This document shows positions 1 through 12,900 of a stretch of 64,000 nucleotides of DNA, piece after piece. Under the pieces are notes generated by a model. The model saw only the letters and a list, made by a program, of their open reading frames with translations, made no database searches and was not told the DNA's origin. The stretch covers positions 1,277,469 to 1,341,468 of the forward strand of contig VZTG01009064.1 of NCBI GenBank assembly GCA_013397845.1, written 5' to 3'. The position numbers were made by a program, and so were the translations under genes. Numbering within the stretch: the first letter of the stretch is position 1; each line of letters starts with the position of its first letter. Source of the DNA: Melanocharis versteri (Eukaryota > Chordata > Aves > Passeriformes > Melanocharitidae).

Positions 1-3000
1 AGTTTCTTAATAGGAACAGAGGGGCTACGTACACTTGTAACCTATTGAATTTCACTGCTGTTGCAACCTGAATTAAACTTCAGATGCCCAATCAGATGAG
101 TTACCAGATGAGAAGAGTAACTGCTTTTCATATGCCAATAATAGTTTCACATATGAAGCCTAAACTGCTCACTGCTGTATCTTAGAATTGCACTGCAGTG
201 TGACACGAAACAACACAGGCCTGTGATGAGTTTTGAGGCAGAGGTGCAACAGGATTTTAGAACACAGTGCCGTATACCAGCTGATATATGGCACGCTCTG
301 AGCTTCCATGACTACAGCATCAATACCCCTCTGAAACAATACGTAAGAGCAAAAATCCGTACCTCACTGGTTCCTCAATTAGGATTGCAAACTCAATCAA
401 AATCACAGCTGAACTGTCAATATTGAATTCCCCAAAGAGAACGAAATGGAGCACACACATGAGCCATCGGAACTGGGGTTATCAGCGGGAGTTACATTAA
501 TTGTAGATATTTGAATGGTTAAATTTTTTCTTGAAAATTTTTTTCAACTATTTTCAACAACTTCTTTAGTGCAGTAATGGAAATGTTGACCTTTCACACC
601 TTGAAAAAAGAATCCATTTTCAACCCACAAAGTAGATTTAGGAATTCACAGTAACCGACAGATACACAGCTTGTATATATCATTCTTGTTTTTCTTTATG
701 CCCAGTTTCTCAGCTGAATAAATCTTCCAGGAGATTCCCATCATAAGCTCTGGTAGCAGAGCAAGCTGAGAGGTCATACGTCATCAAAAAAGCAAACTGG
801 CTTGAAGGTGAGCTCACAAAATAGTTGACTGGGGATAGAAGGCAACCAAACTATAATCTCACAATGAACTTCAGCACTACACTCCAATCAAAGGGTCGAC
901 TTTTCTTCTCTCAAAGGCAACATTATTTTTCCAATCTACATAAGCACATAAAACTTATCATTTCATGTATTAAACATATGATATATTCTCTAACTGTGAT
1001 TTTCCTACGGAACCGTAACAATATTAAGCTCTATTAGTTTCTAGGTAACATCCCACATTCTCTATGAAACTTTCTCCAGTCTTGGCAGATAAAGTATTAT
1101 CCTCCTCCTCTACCAAAGAGTTCTTTATAAAAATCTAAATTTCTTGTAAGTGAAATCATCTTCTTGGTGCCCTTCTATTACTATAGATGTAGGACATCTC
1201 TTTTGGGCATGGCACTGTTGGCTAAACACTGCTGTCTGGAGCAGAGATCTTCCTCTACCTCACTCCTTTACACCTGCTGCTGAATGCCTAATAAGTACAA
1301 TCACCAATGTCTGAAGAAGGCCATTAAAAGACTGTCTAAACTTCTGATTAATTAAACCTAGATACCCTGGGACCACCCTTTACTGGTACAGCGCCTCACA
1401 CAATTAAGTGTTCACCCACAAGTGAAAATCCCCCTATTCCTACCATACATACAACAAACGATACCAGACAGAATAAGGAGCACATTCCCTGCTGTGCTCT
1501 GTAACAGTCAACTTAGCTGCCTAGGAAAGGAAAGCAATGGCAGACAGCGGTCAGCAAATTAAGTCTCAGAGGATCTGGGATACTTCACTTAGTGTGGATT
1601 TCAGACAGCATCATGCATCTTACAACCCCTCCTGCATTTTCAGTCTGCAATCTTGGTAACGTGGCAATAAGACTGCCTGGCAAATGTGCATGAGCTGGTT
1701 AAGCTATCATTTCCTATTAGTCTGAAAACTATTACCTTTCTATTGCATTTTTGGGTGTGATCCCTAGAGAGAAAAAAAAAACCATAAAAAACAATAAGGA
1801 AACCACACCTACATCCATGATAAAACCCCTTGGCTCTCTACACATGAACTGACTTCAAAAGGAGTAAGGAACATGAAACACTGAAAAGACTTGGTATTTT
1901 ACGATGCAGTAGTGCAGAGACATGCCTGAAGTGGGCAGTTAGGGTCCCAGAAGTAGTAAAGATGTCTCAGGATGTACTTTCCAACACAGGTCACCAGCTC
2001 TAATCAAAAGCAGCACCCACGATCATTTTCCCACTCTCCCTGCCTCCATATAACAGAGGATCTCCATGACTTCACATGCAAGTATGACTTGCAGGACGTA
2101 TACAGCCATTCCCTTTCCCCCCTGGGTTAGGCTTTTCTTGGACCAGTGATCAGTTGACCCTACCCTCCCCAATGCCATTGAGTCACTGGCAATGGATTGA
2201 GCAAGAATGCCAGGATGACAGCAAAGATGTAGGAACTGGCTACCTTTCCTCTTCATGCAAGCTTCCACTCCACATAAAACAGCATCCGCAGTACTCAATA
2301 GCTTGTGATGCTTGATTTTACTTAATTAATCCAACTGACATAACCCTTCTGGGATGCGTCTTGCACCCTTCTGGGCTGCAAGCACAACCTTCAGCAGTGC
2401 TCCGGAAATACAGCTGTATCTCCTTAGCTACATCTCACACGGCTTTGCATCATGCCCTGTAGATTAGATCCTTAGTGGATCTGGAGTCAGATCTTGACCT
2501 CTTTCTGAAGAATATCCTACATTTATAGCACTGTAAAGCAACCAATGAATTGTACCAGCTGTGATTCTAACACCTTGTAACCCTTGGGTGATGCCTATTG
2601 CAAGATGAAGAAAACCAACAGAAAGTAAGAAGGGCTTTCTTTGCAGAAGAGATTGATACATGTGCACTGTCCCTGTGCAACTTGTTTCCCCAAGTCAGTC
2701 ATGCTAAACATTAAGTAATTCAGAAAACAAGTAAGTAACTGAATGAAGCAGAAACTCACAAATGACAATAGCAAATATCAGAAGTGCTCTTTCTTCTAGT
2801 AATACAAAGAATGTACCCGAGCTGAAAGAATCATCGCAAAACAATTTCCCATACAGTCACGGAGCAAGCTTTGTTACCGAGACTATTCTCAACTGAACGT
2901 GAATAGGTATTTTTGGAAATCTTTAAAAACAAAATATTTATGTCACTATTACCCAGGCTGAGGTAAAACATGCTTATGTATATAACAACATAAGGATGGA

Positions 3001-6000
3001 TGGCGTTCTTCAGATATGAGACAAGAAGATAATTTGGCTGGCTATGAAAGACACAGAAAAATATTGGCTTGTTAAAGGGTTTTGTCATTTTAATAATTTC
3101 TTTTCATAATTCAGTCATGATAAGTGATTCCAATGGAGACAGATCAAGAAGAATTAGGAGGAGAATTCAGAGTAAGATATATAATCCTCCAGTGATGATT
3201 TGAGAGGACAAAATGCAGGCAAAGAAACAGATGAGACTGCAGATCTGGAAACAAAAAGACTGATGAAAATTAGCAGTTCATCATTCTCTGTATGTGAAGA
3301 TTGATTGTGGGACAACAATTTATATCCCACATTTATATCTCCTTTTAACAAAAGCTTACGGCCCAACTCAGCTAATACTTGAGAAAGTGCAACTGAACAC
3401 TAAGTTGGACACATTTACCAATTTTTAGAAACTGGGCCACATTCTGCAATGACTAGCAGGACTTTCAAACTTCACACTGAAGCTAGTCAACACAATTTAT
3501 CCTAACTTCTTAACAGTAGCCACCAGCTAATAAATTATCCACCTAGTCTCTATTACCAATACATTAATCCAGCTTCCATGCATTTTTACAGCAAGAAATA
3601 TTACTTCCCAAATCATTTTTGGCACAGACGAAGAATGAAGATTTTTTTCCTGCTGAAGTACCCCACCTTCAGCCTCATGGGGGAGGACCACCTTCTTCAT
3701 GTCCTTTTTTGAAGCTGTTAACTGACAGACAAAGATTTTACTGCAGCTCAAAAGATCTAAAGCTGTAGGTCATTGGAGGATATTAAATGATAAGCAAATT
3801 CATATTTCTGAAGTAATTGTCCCAATTTATTAGCAATGCTAGCTCCTGTTCCACAGTAGGGGAGATAATAATGAAGCCTTGTTAAAGGGTGATGCGGTAT
3901 CTTTTATGTAATGTCTTTTTTCATTTGTGATAAAGTCATTAAAACAGCACTGTGTCTTCCTGAAGCCTCAAACAATAGACTGCACTAAATCTCCTGTGCA
4001 AAATTAAGGACAGTAGCTCACTAAAAAAATAAGCATGTGTTCTTGCTAATGCTGATGGCCTTCTAAAAATCATTAAACTACTCTAAACTGGTGACAATAA
4101 AACAATGCAGAACTGTTTTAACTTTTTCCAAAGCAAAGAGAAAATCCATTTCCCTTGTAAATACTTCTTTATTCCAAATCTGAGTAGTAACCTCTATCTC
4201 ATACGGTGTGCCTTCCTTATGGACTGCCTAAATCCTATTCTCCCACAACGATCTAACTTGAACTCAGTGTCTCTTAAATCTGGGTTGGTAAAGGTTTGTC
4301 TTCACTGCACCAATACAGGCTGCAGTTCCAGAGTCCTGCTCCTGAGGCCATGAATCACAAGGAAGAGTAAACCAAGGCACAACTACAGAGAAAGCACCTT
4401 TTCTGGATTACATATTCATGTGTCCTGCAGAAAAGCATTCAGTACTCCTACAAGGAACAGGCACATATCCTTAAAAAATTCTTTAACATCAAGAAGATGT
4501 TTATTGGAAATATGGGCTCAGAGTTAAGGCAGAGACAACTCAAAGCGGTCCTGTAGCCCTTCTAAGACAATAGTACCCTAAAGCCTCGTGGGCAAAGCAT
4601 GACAACTCAGTGTTCTCTGGTCTGATAGAGCAGTGCTCACCATCCTGGTCGAGAGCCACTGGTGCTCCAGACCTTGTTGGTTTCACTCCTCCACAACTGA
4701 TATCACTTTCATGATTCTCCAATCACAGATGAAACCTTTTCTTCATAACCCTTAAGCCATGTCTCACTTTTGCCCTTGCAGAAAACCTAGAGCCAACAGC
4801 TGATACCAAGCCAGAACAGCAAAAAAGCAAATGTCTTCCTCTGGACTTTGGAAGGGTTTGTCTGGTATTCAGCTCCTAAGTGATGAAGCTTTGGCCATTA
4901 TGCTCAGAAGATTCAAAATGCCATCTTAGTTCCCAAATTTTCAAGTAGAAGTCTCATCTCCCTGTACACCCTGTATGCTGTGATGGAGGTGCAACTCTAG
5001 GGACTTTGGGTGCTATAACAACACAGACAGACACCACAATTTCAAATTCCTCCTACTTGGATCACACTTTAGTTCCCACTCCATGCTTCCCAGTTATGAT
5101 ATTCATCTTCCCAAACAGCTCCACATGCTGATTTTGGTAATCACATCCTTCAAACCCTTGTCCCTGTTACGTACACCAATATCTACATATTCTAAGCAGT
5201 CTCCGAAGTACATGCCAAACATCTGTTTCAACCAGCTCTCTTTAGAGTTTAAGCTGTTTGCTGGAAAATTGCCATCCTAATGGCCAGCTCCTCTGTTAGT
5301 GAACTGGAGAATTCATTTTGTATTTATTGATTGTTCCCTAATGAAGAATCATAAAGATGCGAGAGACTCTTGACCAGACACTACTTAATTAGTACCAAAG
5401 TGCATAAAATTCCAAATCAAACGAGCTCTTTGTCCAATGGCTCAGTCACTGGGGAAAAAATGACATCATTTTCTGCTTTATACAGAAGTCCATAAAATTT
5501 TATTAAAAAACTCTAAGGAAATTAAAAAATTATATAAATCATTCATTTCCTTCCAGCTCCTAAGACACCAAATAGGTCTTCCAGAATCAACTCATGCTTT
5601 GCTAAAGGAAGTACTCTTCATAAAGGACCTAGCAATATCTGTATTCTGTATCATGCACAGAATTTATTTTAAACTGAACAAAGGCAAATGCCAATGGAAC
5701 CTTTGTCTTCTAAACACTATAAATGTTTCTGTTACATACAAAGGCATAATGCAAAGCATCCAGAAGGTATTAAAAATGGATCTGTCTTTTCATCATCGTG
5801 GCTCATACAACAGTTCAGTTTTTACCTTCCCACAAACTACATTGTATTGGAGTAATTTCTAATTTACTTGCTCTCAAGAAGGCAGAGGTGAGCATGAACT
5901 CAATGAAATGCCAACCTTTTTCTTCCTCTCAAACTTCAAGCCTCAAAAAACACCCTGAATAACTGGTATTTCCTTGCAAGTGTTTCAAATTAAGTCATCC

Positions 6001-6904
6001 TGAAAGTTAATTCCCTCTCTTCCATATCATTTAAATGCTCAATTAAATAACTGAGAAAATAGCAGAAAGGGAAAAAGCCAAGTAACAGAATTAGGCAAAA
6101 GCCCATCCTTACAAAGCAATAGCATTGCTGCTTCTATTAAGCTGCTTGTTGAAGGCATCCAGCTTCAGATCAGTAAAGTGGCTTGGATTCTTTGGAATAA
6201 CATATGATGTAGACAAGGAAACAAAGCTTCACGATAACAAAAAATCCATTAAATACAGATACTCTTGCTGTAATCTACAATCAGCGATACCACATATGTA
6301 AGAAAATACCCTTCCATCTTCCTAAAAACGATCGCTCCAATGCCAAGTTCTGCAAAAAAATTCAAAATCCAATTCATGATCTGTCTTGTGTTCAGCAGTT
6401 GACGTGATACCCAGCTTTAGTGCTCTTATCTTAATGATAAACAAGTGCATTTCACCAGAGAGAGAGCAGGTTTCCATAAACAGAAAATGCAGTAGGACAA
6501 GAATATAAAGGATGAAACAATAGAAGTAAGGCAAATATACCCAGAAGGCAGAACAGCAAACATACATACATATATTGACTTCCCAGACACATGAATTTGG
6601 CTTCCTTTACTGCAATCTACTCCTTTTTCCCTTTTTTTTTATTGAACTGCACCTTTTTTCATGGGTGTAAAATTACACCGACAGCATCTCAGCTATCCCA
6701 GATGATTTCAGTAAGTCTTCTGCAGAGTTTTGTTCTGTGCTCCAAGCAGATCAGACTAGATGCTCACCAGTACAAATCCCAAGAAAATATGCTCCAGAAC
6801 AGTGGAAATAAAGAAAAACATAGAAAAGAAAATGGGAGGGACAGCAAACCACAGAGAAGCTGGGGAAGGGTTACCAGAGTGAGGTCACACAAACCTCTGC
6901 TTAC
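1..6904 (-). other. KLF12: KLF12 intron downstream of the 90-base exon (partial)
   Basis: This is intronic sequence between the exon at 6905-6994 and the next KLF12 exon, which lies outside the window. I looked on the minus strand for the expected next exon (PDMEAVPLLLNNVKGEP and the PVDLS motif) and did not see it. No CR1 copy, RNA gene or convincing open frame is visible. Open frames are under 90 codons and have no recognisable domain. The sequence is AT-rich with only short poly-A runs. Confidence 0.7.
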
Positions 6905-6994
6905 CCCTTGCTCAGATTCCAGCAGCTCTGTTTTGACTCTGACTGCCGGCATCCCATCAAGCATTAACATTCTGTTCTCAAAGGCGCAGATGTC
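6905..6994 (-). CDS. KLF12: KLF12 coding exon (N-terminal region, 30 codons)
   Basis: This internal coding exon of Krueppel-like factor 12 reads on the minus strand. The acceptor is a pyrimidine-rich tract ending TTGCCTTAG just above 6994. The donor GTAAGC follows the codons GAG CAA GGG at 6905. The exon is 90 bases, phase 0 at both ends. It encodes DICAFENRM and then LMLDGMPAVRVKTELLESEQ plus a final G. From ENRM onward this is identical to the mammalian KLF12 N-terminus as I remember it. The first four residues (DICA) differ from human (NINT), in a stretch that also varies among mammals. KLF12 is a nuclear repressor, first described as repressing TFAP2A. Its CtBP-binding PVDLS motif and three C-terminal C2H2 fingers lie on later exons outside the window. 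Exact identity over about 25 residues with clean splice sites makes the call secure. Confidence 0.95.
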
Positions 6995-9900
6995 CTAAGG
7001 CAAAAAAGGACAAGGTTAATCAAAAAATTATGAAAAAAACACTAGTTTCAATTCACCGGTTTAAGTTCTATGATACTGCAGAAGTAAGTTTCTTTCAGCA
7101 GAAATGAAGTTAACGAGGAGAATATAACAGTAATTTCAAGGAGTAGCTGCAAAGTTACTACTTCTGTTAAAACAGTAAATCATACTTTCAGTTATCCTTA
7201 AAAGAGAACTAAGCAATAAGGGAAAATCATCTCCAATTACTATTTTGTAATTTGAAATTAATCATACAAGTACACATATATGAAGTCTTTGCTTTAGAGC
7301 TGAAAAGGAAAGAGTGATGTCAAACAGTTTGAAGGTTTTGGCAGTATACTTAGGTATAATTGATTTCAGTCAAAACATTTGTACTTCTGGTAGAGAAAGC
7401 ATAGGCTTGTATGGAAAGAAGTTACAGCGAGGGCCTGTACCCACACACATTATAAATTAACACACATCTACAATTCCTCGAATTTCTTATTATTGTCTTA
7501 TAAAGATATCAGCATTTGTCAGTGAAAATCTCCACACACCTCTGACACAAGAGATAAAAAAGCAAGTTAAAAACATGCAGTGTCCATGTAGTTACGGGCA
7601 ATCTATGCTGAGAGCTTCAAGCTGAAGAAGAATTCGCAGAACTGTGCTTCCCTGAATCAACATTCCTGCTGTGAAAGTTCTCATCCTGCTGTTACTGGAG
7701 CAGTTTATGAAGACATACAAAACAACCTCTTGTTCCTTCAGTTCAAACAGTACCTCAACCTGAATCAATTTTCTACTCCAGCTGAGGCTCAAGGCTAGTG
7801 TTTGAAAGCAAGTGTTTTCAGCTGCCATTTAGTTTGGACAACATGAAGAAAATAAAAACCATTTTATCCTTCAAGCTAGAATGTGACCTTACAAATCCAG
7901 ACACCTTGGTCAGTGGTACAGAAATGCAGAGACATCACAGCCATTTTTCAAACAACTTAACTGGAGCACACATCACTTACAAGTGACTCATTCACAGTCA
8001 GTTATTAATCTGCAGCCCTGTCTGGATGGCCAGGCTCTAGACTGGAAACTCACCTCTGCTCTGGTACCTCGCAGTCCTCAGTAACTGCACCAGAATGAAA
8101 AAAAAAAACCACAACATTTTCCCTGTGTTTTGCAGGCAGCAGATCCATTCAGCACTGCATGGTGCCATTATGCATAAGGAATGCATTCACAATCCTATTT
8201 GCTATCATGGTTGCTTCAACAGAATTTTAAGGAAAATGGTCCATTTTAATGGAACTTCCCAAATACATTTTAAAAACTTAAATTACTTTAAACGTTTTCT
8301 TTTTTCCAATCGATACACCTCATCCCAGGACCTCCACTTTCCAGGATATAAATACTGCAGAAATTGTTTATTTTTGAATACTCCTTTATTGTAATTTAAA
8401 TAACATGTTGAAAAGCAGGGAAACCGATACATCCATGCTCCAACATGGTGCCAAAAGCAGAGCAAATGACCTGCTTAAAATCCCTGTCACCCTCACTTTG
8501 AACCCTGTGTATTTTAGAACCCAGAGCTATGGTTACTTACTACAGGACAGGAAGAAACTTGATGATGAAGCAGACAAGCAAATGCAATCTCTATTTTCTT
8601 CCCTTAAAAGTAGATTTAGACCATTCATAAAAAGCTCTAAATGCTTAAGAGTTATAAAATTTCAGCTCGAACTAGAAATTTTCAGCAGGACACCTCTGCA
8701 TTCAAACATGCTGCGAGAATGAAAACCAGTCAAGCTACTGAGATGTCCCAGTCCATGCTATGATACTGCTGTGCATCTACTGTACTTTTAAAGCTTGACA
8801 CAACAGGAAGAGAAAGAAAAACACGTTTCTGCCTATGTTTGCTGAGCAAATTATTTTGTGCACCTTGATCTTTATTCAGTGTTTGAGGCATGAGGTGGAA
8901 AAAAAAGCAGGAAGGGTCTCTGATGTCACAAAGAAGCTGGATAAAATTGTGCCTGGCTTTACATCTTTCTTCCCAGCAAGGGCAGTGAACTGTTTACTTA
9001 TTAGCAGCAGATCTCAGGTGTCACTGAGCCCCATCAGTTAGGATGTGGTTTGACGTAGAGAAAGAGCAGGAGCCAGCGTGGCATTCCTGGCTCTCCCAGT
9101 ACCTATTTTGCAAGCTGAGAGGTCCCTCTGCTTTCTTGATTTATAGGCAGCACAGTTGAATTTTACAGCAAGATCAGGAATACACCATCATCAAACATCC
9201 CTCAGGCTGTTTAGCTCATAGACAAAGAAGGATGAGCTGATACTGCATCGTGTCCCTGAGGAAGTTTTACCCGCCTGAGCAAAGGGACGAGGCTGGCTTA
9301 CACAGGAGGCACAGGGAGAAGGAGGGGGGAAGACAAAGCGCCACGGAGGAAAGGCAGGTTTAATGAACTGTTAGAATCTGATTAGAGGCTAATGTCCCTT
9401 TTAGTGCTTTGTACCAATTTACAGCTGATATACTTGAACCATTTTTCCCCACTGGCTGTGATAAACTCATTAGTTTTAAAAATGCAAGCTAACCAGAGCC
9501 TTTGAAGTTTAAAACTGATAAATCATGAAAACCTGACTAGTTCATGTACCATTTAACACATTTACATTTAACTAAATTTTCAGAGTGTTCGTTTCCCCTT
9601 TTGTTCTCTAAAAATCTTATTTCTTAAAAGCAGCCTTTCGAGTGCTAGTCTGAAAAGCAAATACTCTGGCTGCGAACAGCTCGAGCTTTTGAGTAATTTA
9701 TAATTCACAGCAGCAATAATCATAGGAGTAAATTATTTCCAAACTATTTGATCTCTTCTGCATTTATAACTTGAAGTACATTATGTGACACATCCTGGGG
9801 GACCAGTGCTGAGCAGATCCAGTGTGTGTGCGATCACAGGGATGACACATTCAGCTCAAAGTCACCCAGAGAGCTGATCCTTCCAAATGGCGCTCTCCTG

Positions 9901-12900
9901 CCATAACTAGTGCTTGCACTACAGTATGTTCAAAGCCATGCTGCAAACCAGGCGTAATTGTTGAGGTTTGCATACAGTGAGCTGTCACCTAAGGCAAAGG
10001 GGCTTGAGTTACTCCCACTGGGGCTGGAGATATGAACTGAGCTCTTCCAGGAGCCTCCAAGGTCAGACAAGCAGATGGAGCATCCACACCAGAGTGAGGC
10101 CAGGCTGCTCCAGTGCCCACATTAACTGACGACACTCACGAGACCCACCGGCAGAGATCGGTGATGTGATGTATTGAGTCAATGCATTATTCAGGCCACT
10201 CAATTTTCTCATCAACTGCGGTAGCTAACTTCCAGCCCCCAAAATTGCTCAGGTGAAGGGTATCTTAAGTTGTGTGGCAGTCCTTCCTCCTCTAGTCTCC
10301 CACCTCAACCCTTCTGGTGGACTCCTTTCCCACCTTGGTAAAACACACAGCAGATGTAGGTCCTAAACTGGGCATACAATCAAACCAAGCACTGCATGAC
10401 CTTACCAAAACATCTGTTCTTTTGGATGAGTAACTCATCCTAAAAGAGATAATACTCTCTTTCTCAGTGCTATCTGCTGGAACCTGCCACTAATCACTTT
10501 TGGACATTTATTCCCTTGAAATATTAATTAAAAACACAAATCATATCCAGGTCCATATGGGCAACTGCTATCAGAGCAGTTGTTACACAAGACAGATAAG
10601 CTTTCAAGCTTACAAGCTCTTCTGAGAAGCTGTGGCAGTCAGTTTAATAACTAGACTCTCCCTGCTCCTAAAAGGCCTACATTTTCAGCACAGCACCTCT
10701 ACAATCATCACTGGCATGTTCTTTGTGAGGATGACTTCCCATGCAACTTTTAATCAAATTATCTTCAGCTACTTTAGAGGAAGAAAAAACCCCCAAAACC
10801 TCATTATTTCATCCTGATACAAACCCCCTCGGCACCCTGTGGTGTTTATTTAATTATTAATTACACTATTATGACATTTGCCCTCCACAAGAAGTGCTAA
10901 GGTTTTGTAGCCAAGTTTTTCATTTGGCCAAGCCATACATTTTGAGAATCACACTGCAAACTTTTAACAATCACAGAAGATCTGATGCCTCAACTGATCT
11001 CCTGTTCTGAGACACCATCAAAGACACCCCTAAATCACCTTTATAATTTCTTCTAAGCATAAGATGGCAGAAACCAGATATCCTCACCCCACATCACAGC
11101 TGTCTCTCCCATTCTCCAAGATTTTCACATCTCGCTGCTCAGTACTAAAGCATGATAGGCCCTACCCCAGGCAATCCCAGAAAGAACGCAGCGAGCTCAG
11201 GTTTCAGAGCACCCAGAACTCAGACCTCACATTTCCAGCATGGATTGACAAACATTTAATTCCTAAACATTCCTGTGAAAGTCTCCTCCTCTTGTTTCAC
11301 TCCTGAACGCACAAGCAATACAGAGGCACAGCAGACGATGCTCGTTACGGCTGTCGCTAATGAAAGGCTTAGTCTCACTGAGGAGCTGCACACCGGTAAG
11401 ACAGAGACTCTGATGGTTCTGCCTTTTCCATGATAACCTAAAAGGTTCAGCTGACAATTCAGTATTCAAAACTCTGGTGGGCTTGACCTTAGCCATCTAC
11501 CATATGCCCACCCAAGCCACTGCTGCACTCCTCCTCGCCCTCAACAGCACAGGAGAAGAACAGAATATAGAAAAGCTTAGGAGCTGAGATAAAGACAAGA
11601 AAATCATTTATGAGGTACCAACACAGGCAAAATGGACTTGATTCGGGGAAAATTAATTTACTGCCAATAGAGTTGGATGGTGAGAAACAAAGATTAAAAC
11701 TAAGCACCTCCACCCCCATCTTCCTTCTGCCCAGGCCCAGCTTCATTCCAAATCTTCCTTTACTTTTCTGTACAAACTTAACTTCTAACATGACACACTT
11801 TGATTTTGAGAAATGAAGTATCAGCTGGGGGAAGAGCAGTCTCAAATTCAGCATTAAAGCTACAGTAGAAAGTTTCAAGTTTAAGGGGAGTACATTTGAA
11901 CAGCCAAGAGCCAGGAACAACCTTTGGGCAGTCCTTTTGTCCCAAAGCTATGACACAAAACTTTCCCTGCCTCATCTGCTAGTACTTTTTACACAAGTTT
12001 TCTGTACCTGCAATCGTTTCTTAATTCATCATTATATTCTTAGAGTAATTTTTGTTATAACAATGTTCTTGATAGTTCATAAACACAAAGTTTAAAGTTT
12101 TGGTTTTTTAGACAGACATCTTAGAAACATCACTGAACTAACCATGAAGTAACCTATGTCAGTTATCTGCCCTATAAATAATATTGCCTTGTTGATTTTT
12201 CCGAACACATATACCCAAATTCATATTATTCTCTTTGCTTACACTACTGCACTGAAGTCATTCATCAGTCAAAGCAAGAGACAGCATAACACATCAAGAC
12301 AAAACATGTGAAGTGATCCACTCGAGGTAAAGCAGAACCTTTTAATGGTATGACTAGATAAGTTTTCCAAAGTGTGAAATTGGGGTTTTTTTCCTCTTAG
12401 TTTCAAGGGATAATAAAAGAATGAAGGATTCTCGTCTCTTATCAAATATAACAACCTCCATAGGGAGAGGAAGCCAAGGAAAATTATTGACTTACTCAGT
12501 TTTCTGAAGACCTTTATACACCTACCATACAATGAGATCTGTTATTCACTTAAATGCAGTTCTCTCTAGGATGAAACATACCAGTTAAAGAAAGTACATT
12601 CATGTGGCTTGAAGAGAACCACTCAGCTGGGAGTTCTGCCAGGGAATTGGGGGTAACAGCCCATGTCTTGCCATAAGATCTTCATCATATGTAATTATAT
12701 CTATAGCTGCGTGAATGTTCATAAAGCAGATATTCTGGTAGTTCTGTATTTTACTCCAAACTTGAGTTTTCAGTCAAATTCACCAGAAAACTACAGTTGC
12801 CTTTATTGATGCTTCAAGGAAAGCCAAAACAATCTGCGTGAAAAAAGTGAAGGAAAGCCTTAGACTTCTTACTGTTTTCATATGAAACTGGGTGGGGTTG

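Noticed and set aside
121..140. CTTTTCATATG near the start of the window, resembling the reverse complement of the KLF12 start (CATATGAAAAG)
   Set aside because: The flanking bases do not continue the KLF12 peptide, and the position is downstream of the 90-base exon. The full match is at 30588-30651.
6591..6998. 135-codon plus-strand open frame across the KLF12 exon
   Set aside because: It is antisense to a real coding exon; its openness there is explained by the constrained minus-strand codons.
7050..7080. Possible CR1 tail (TTCTATGATACTG) close to the KLF12 exon
   Set aside because: Only one half-octamer matches and the preceding bases do not follow the CR1 tail.
11489..11920. 143-codon minus-strand open frame on the KLF12 strand
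   Set aside because: The residues are of low complexity and hydrophobic with no family match. The gene's own coding order leaves no place for an exon of this kind between the two phase-0 exons.
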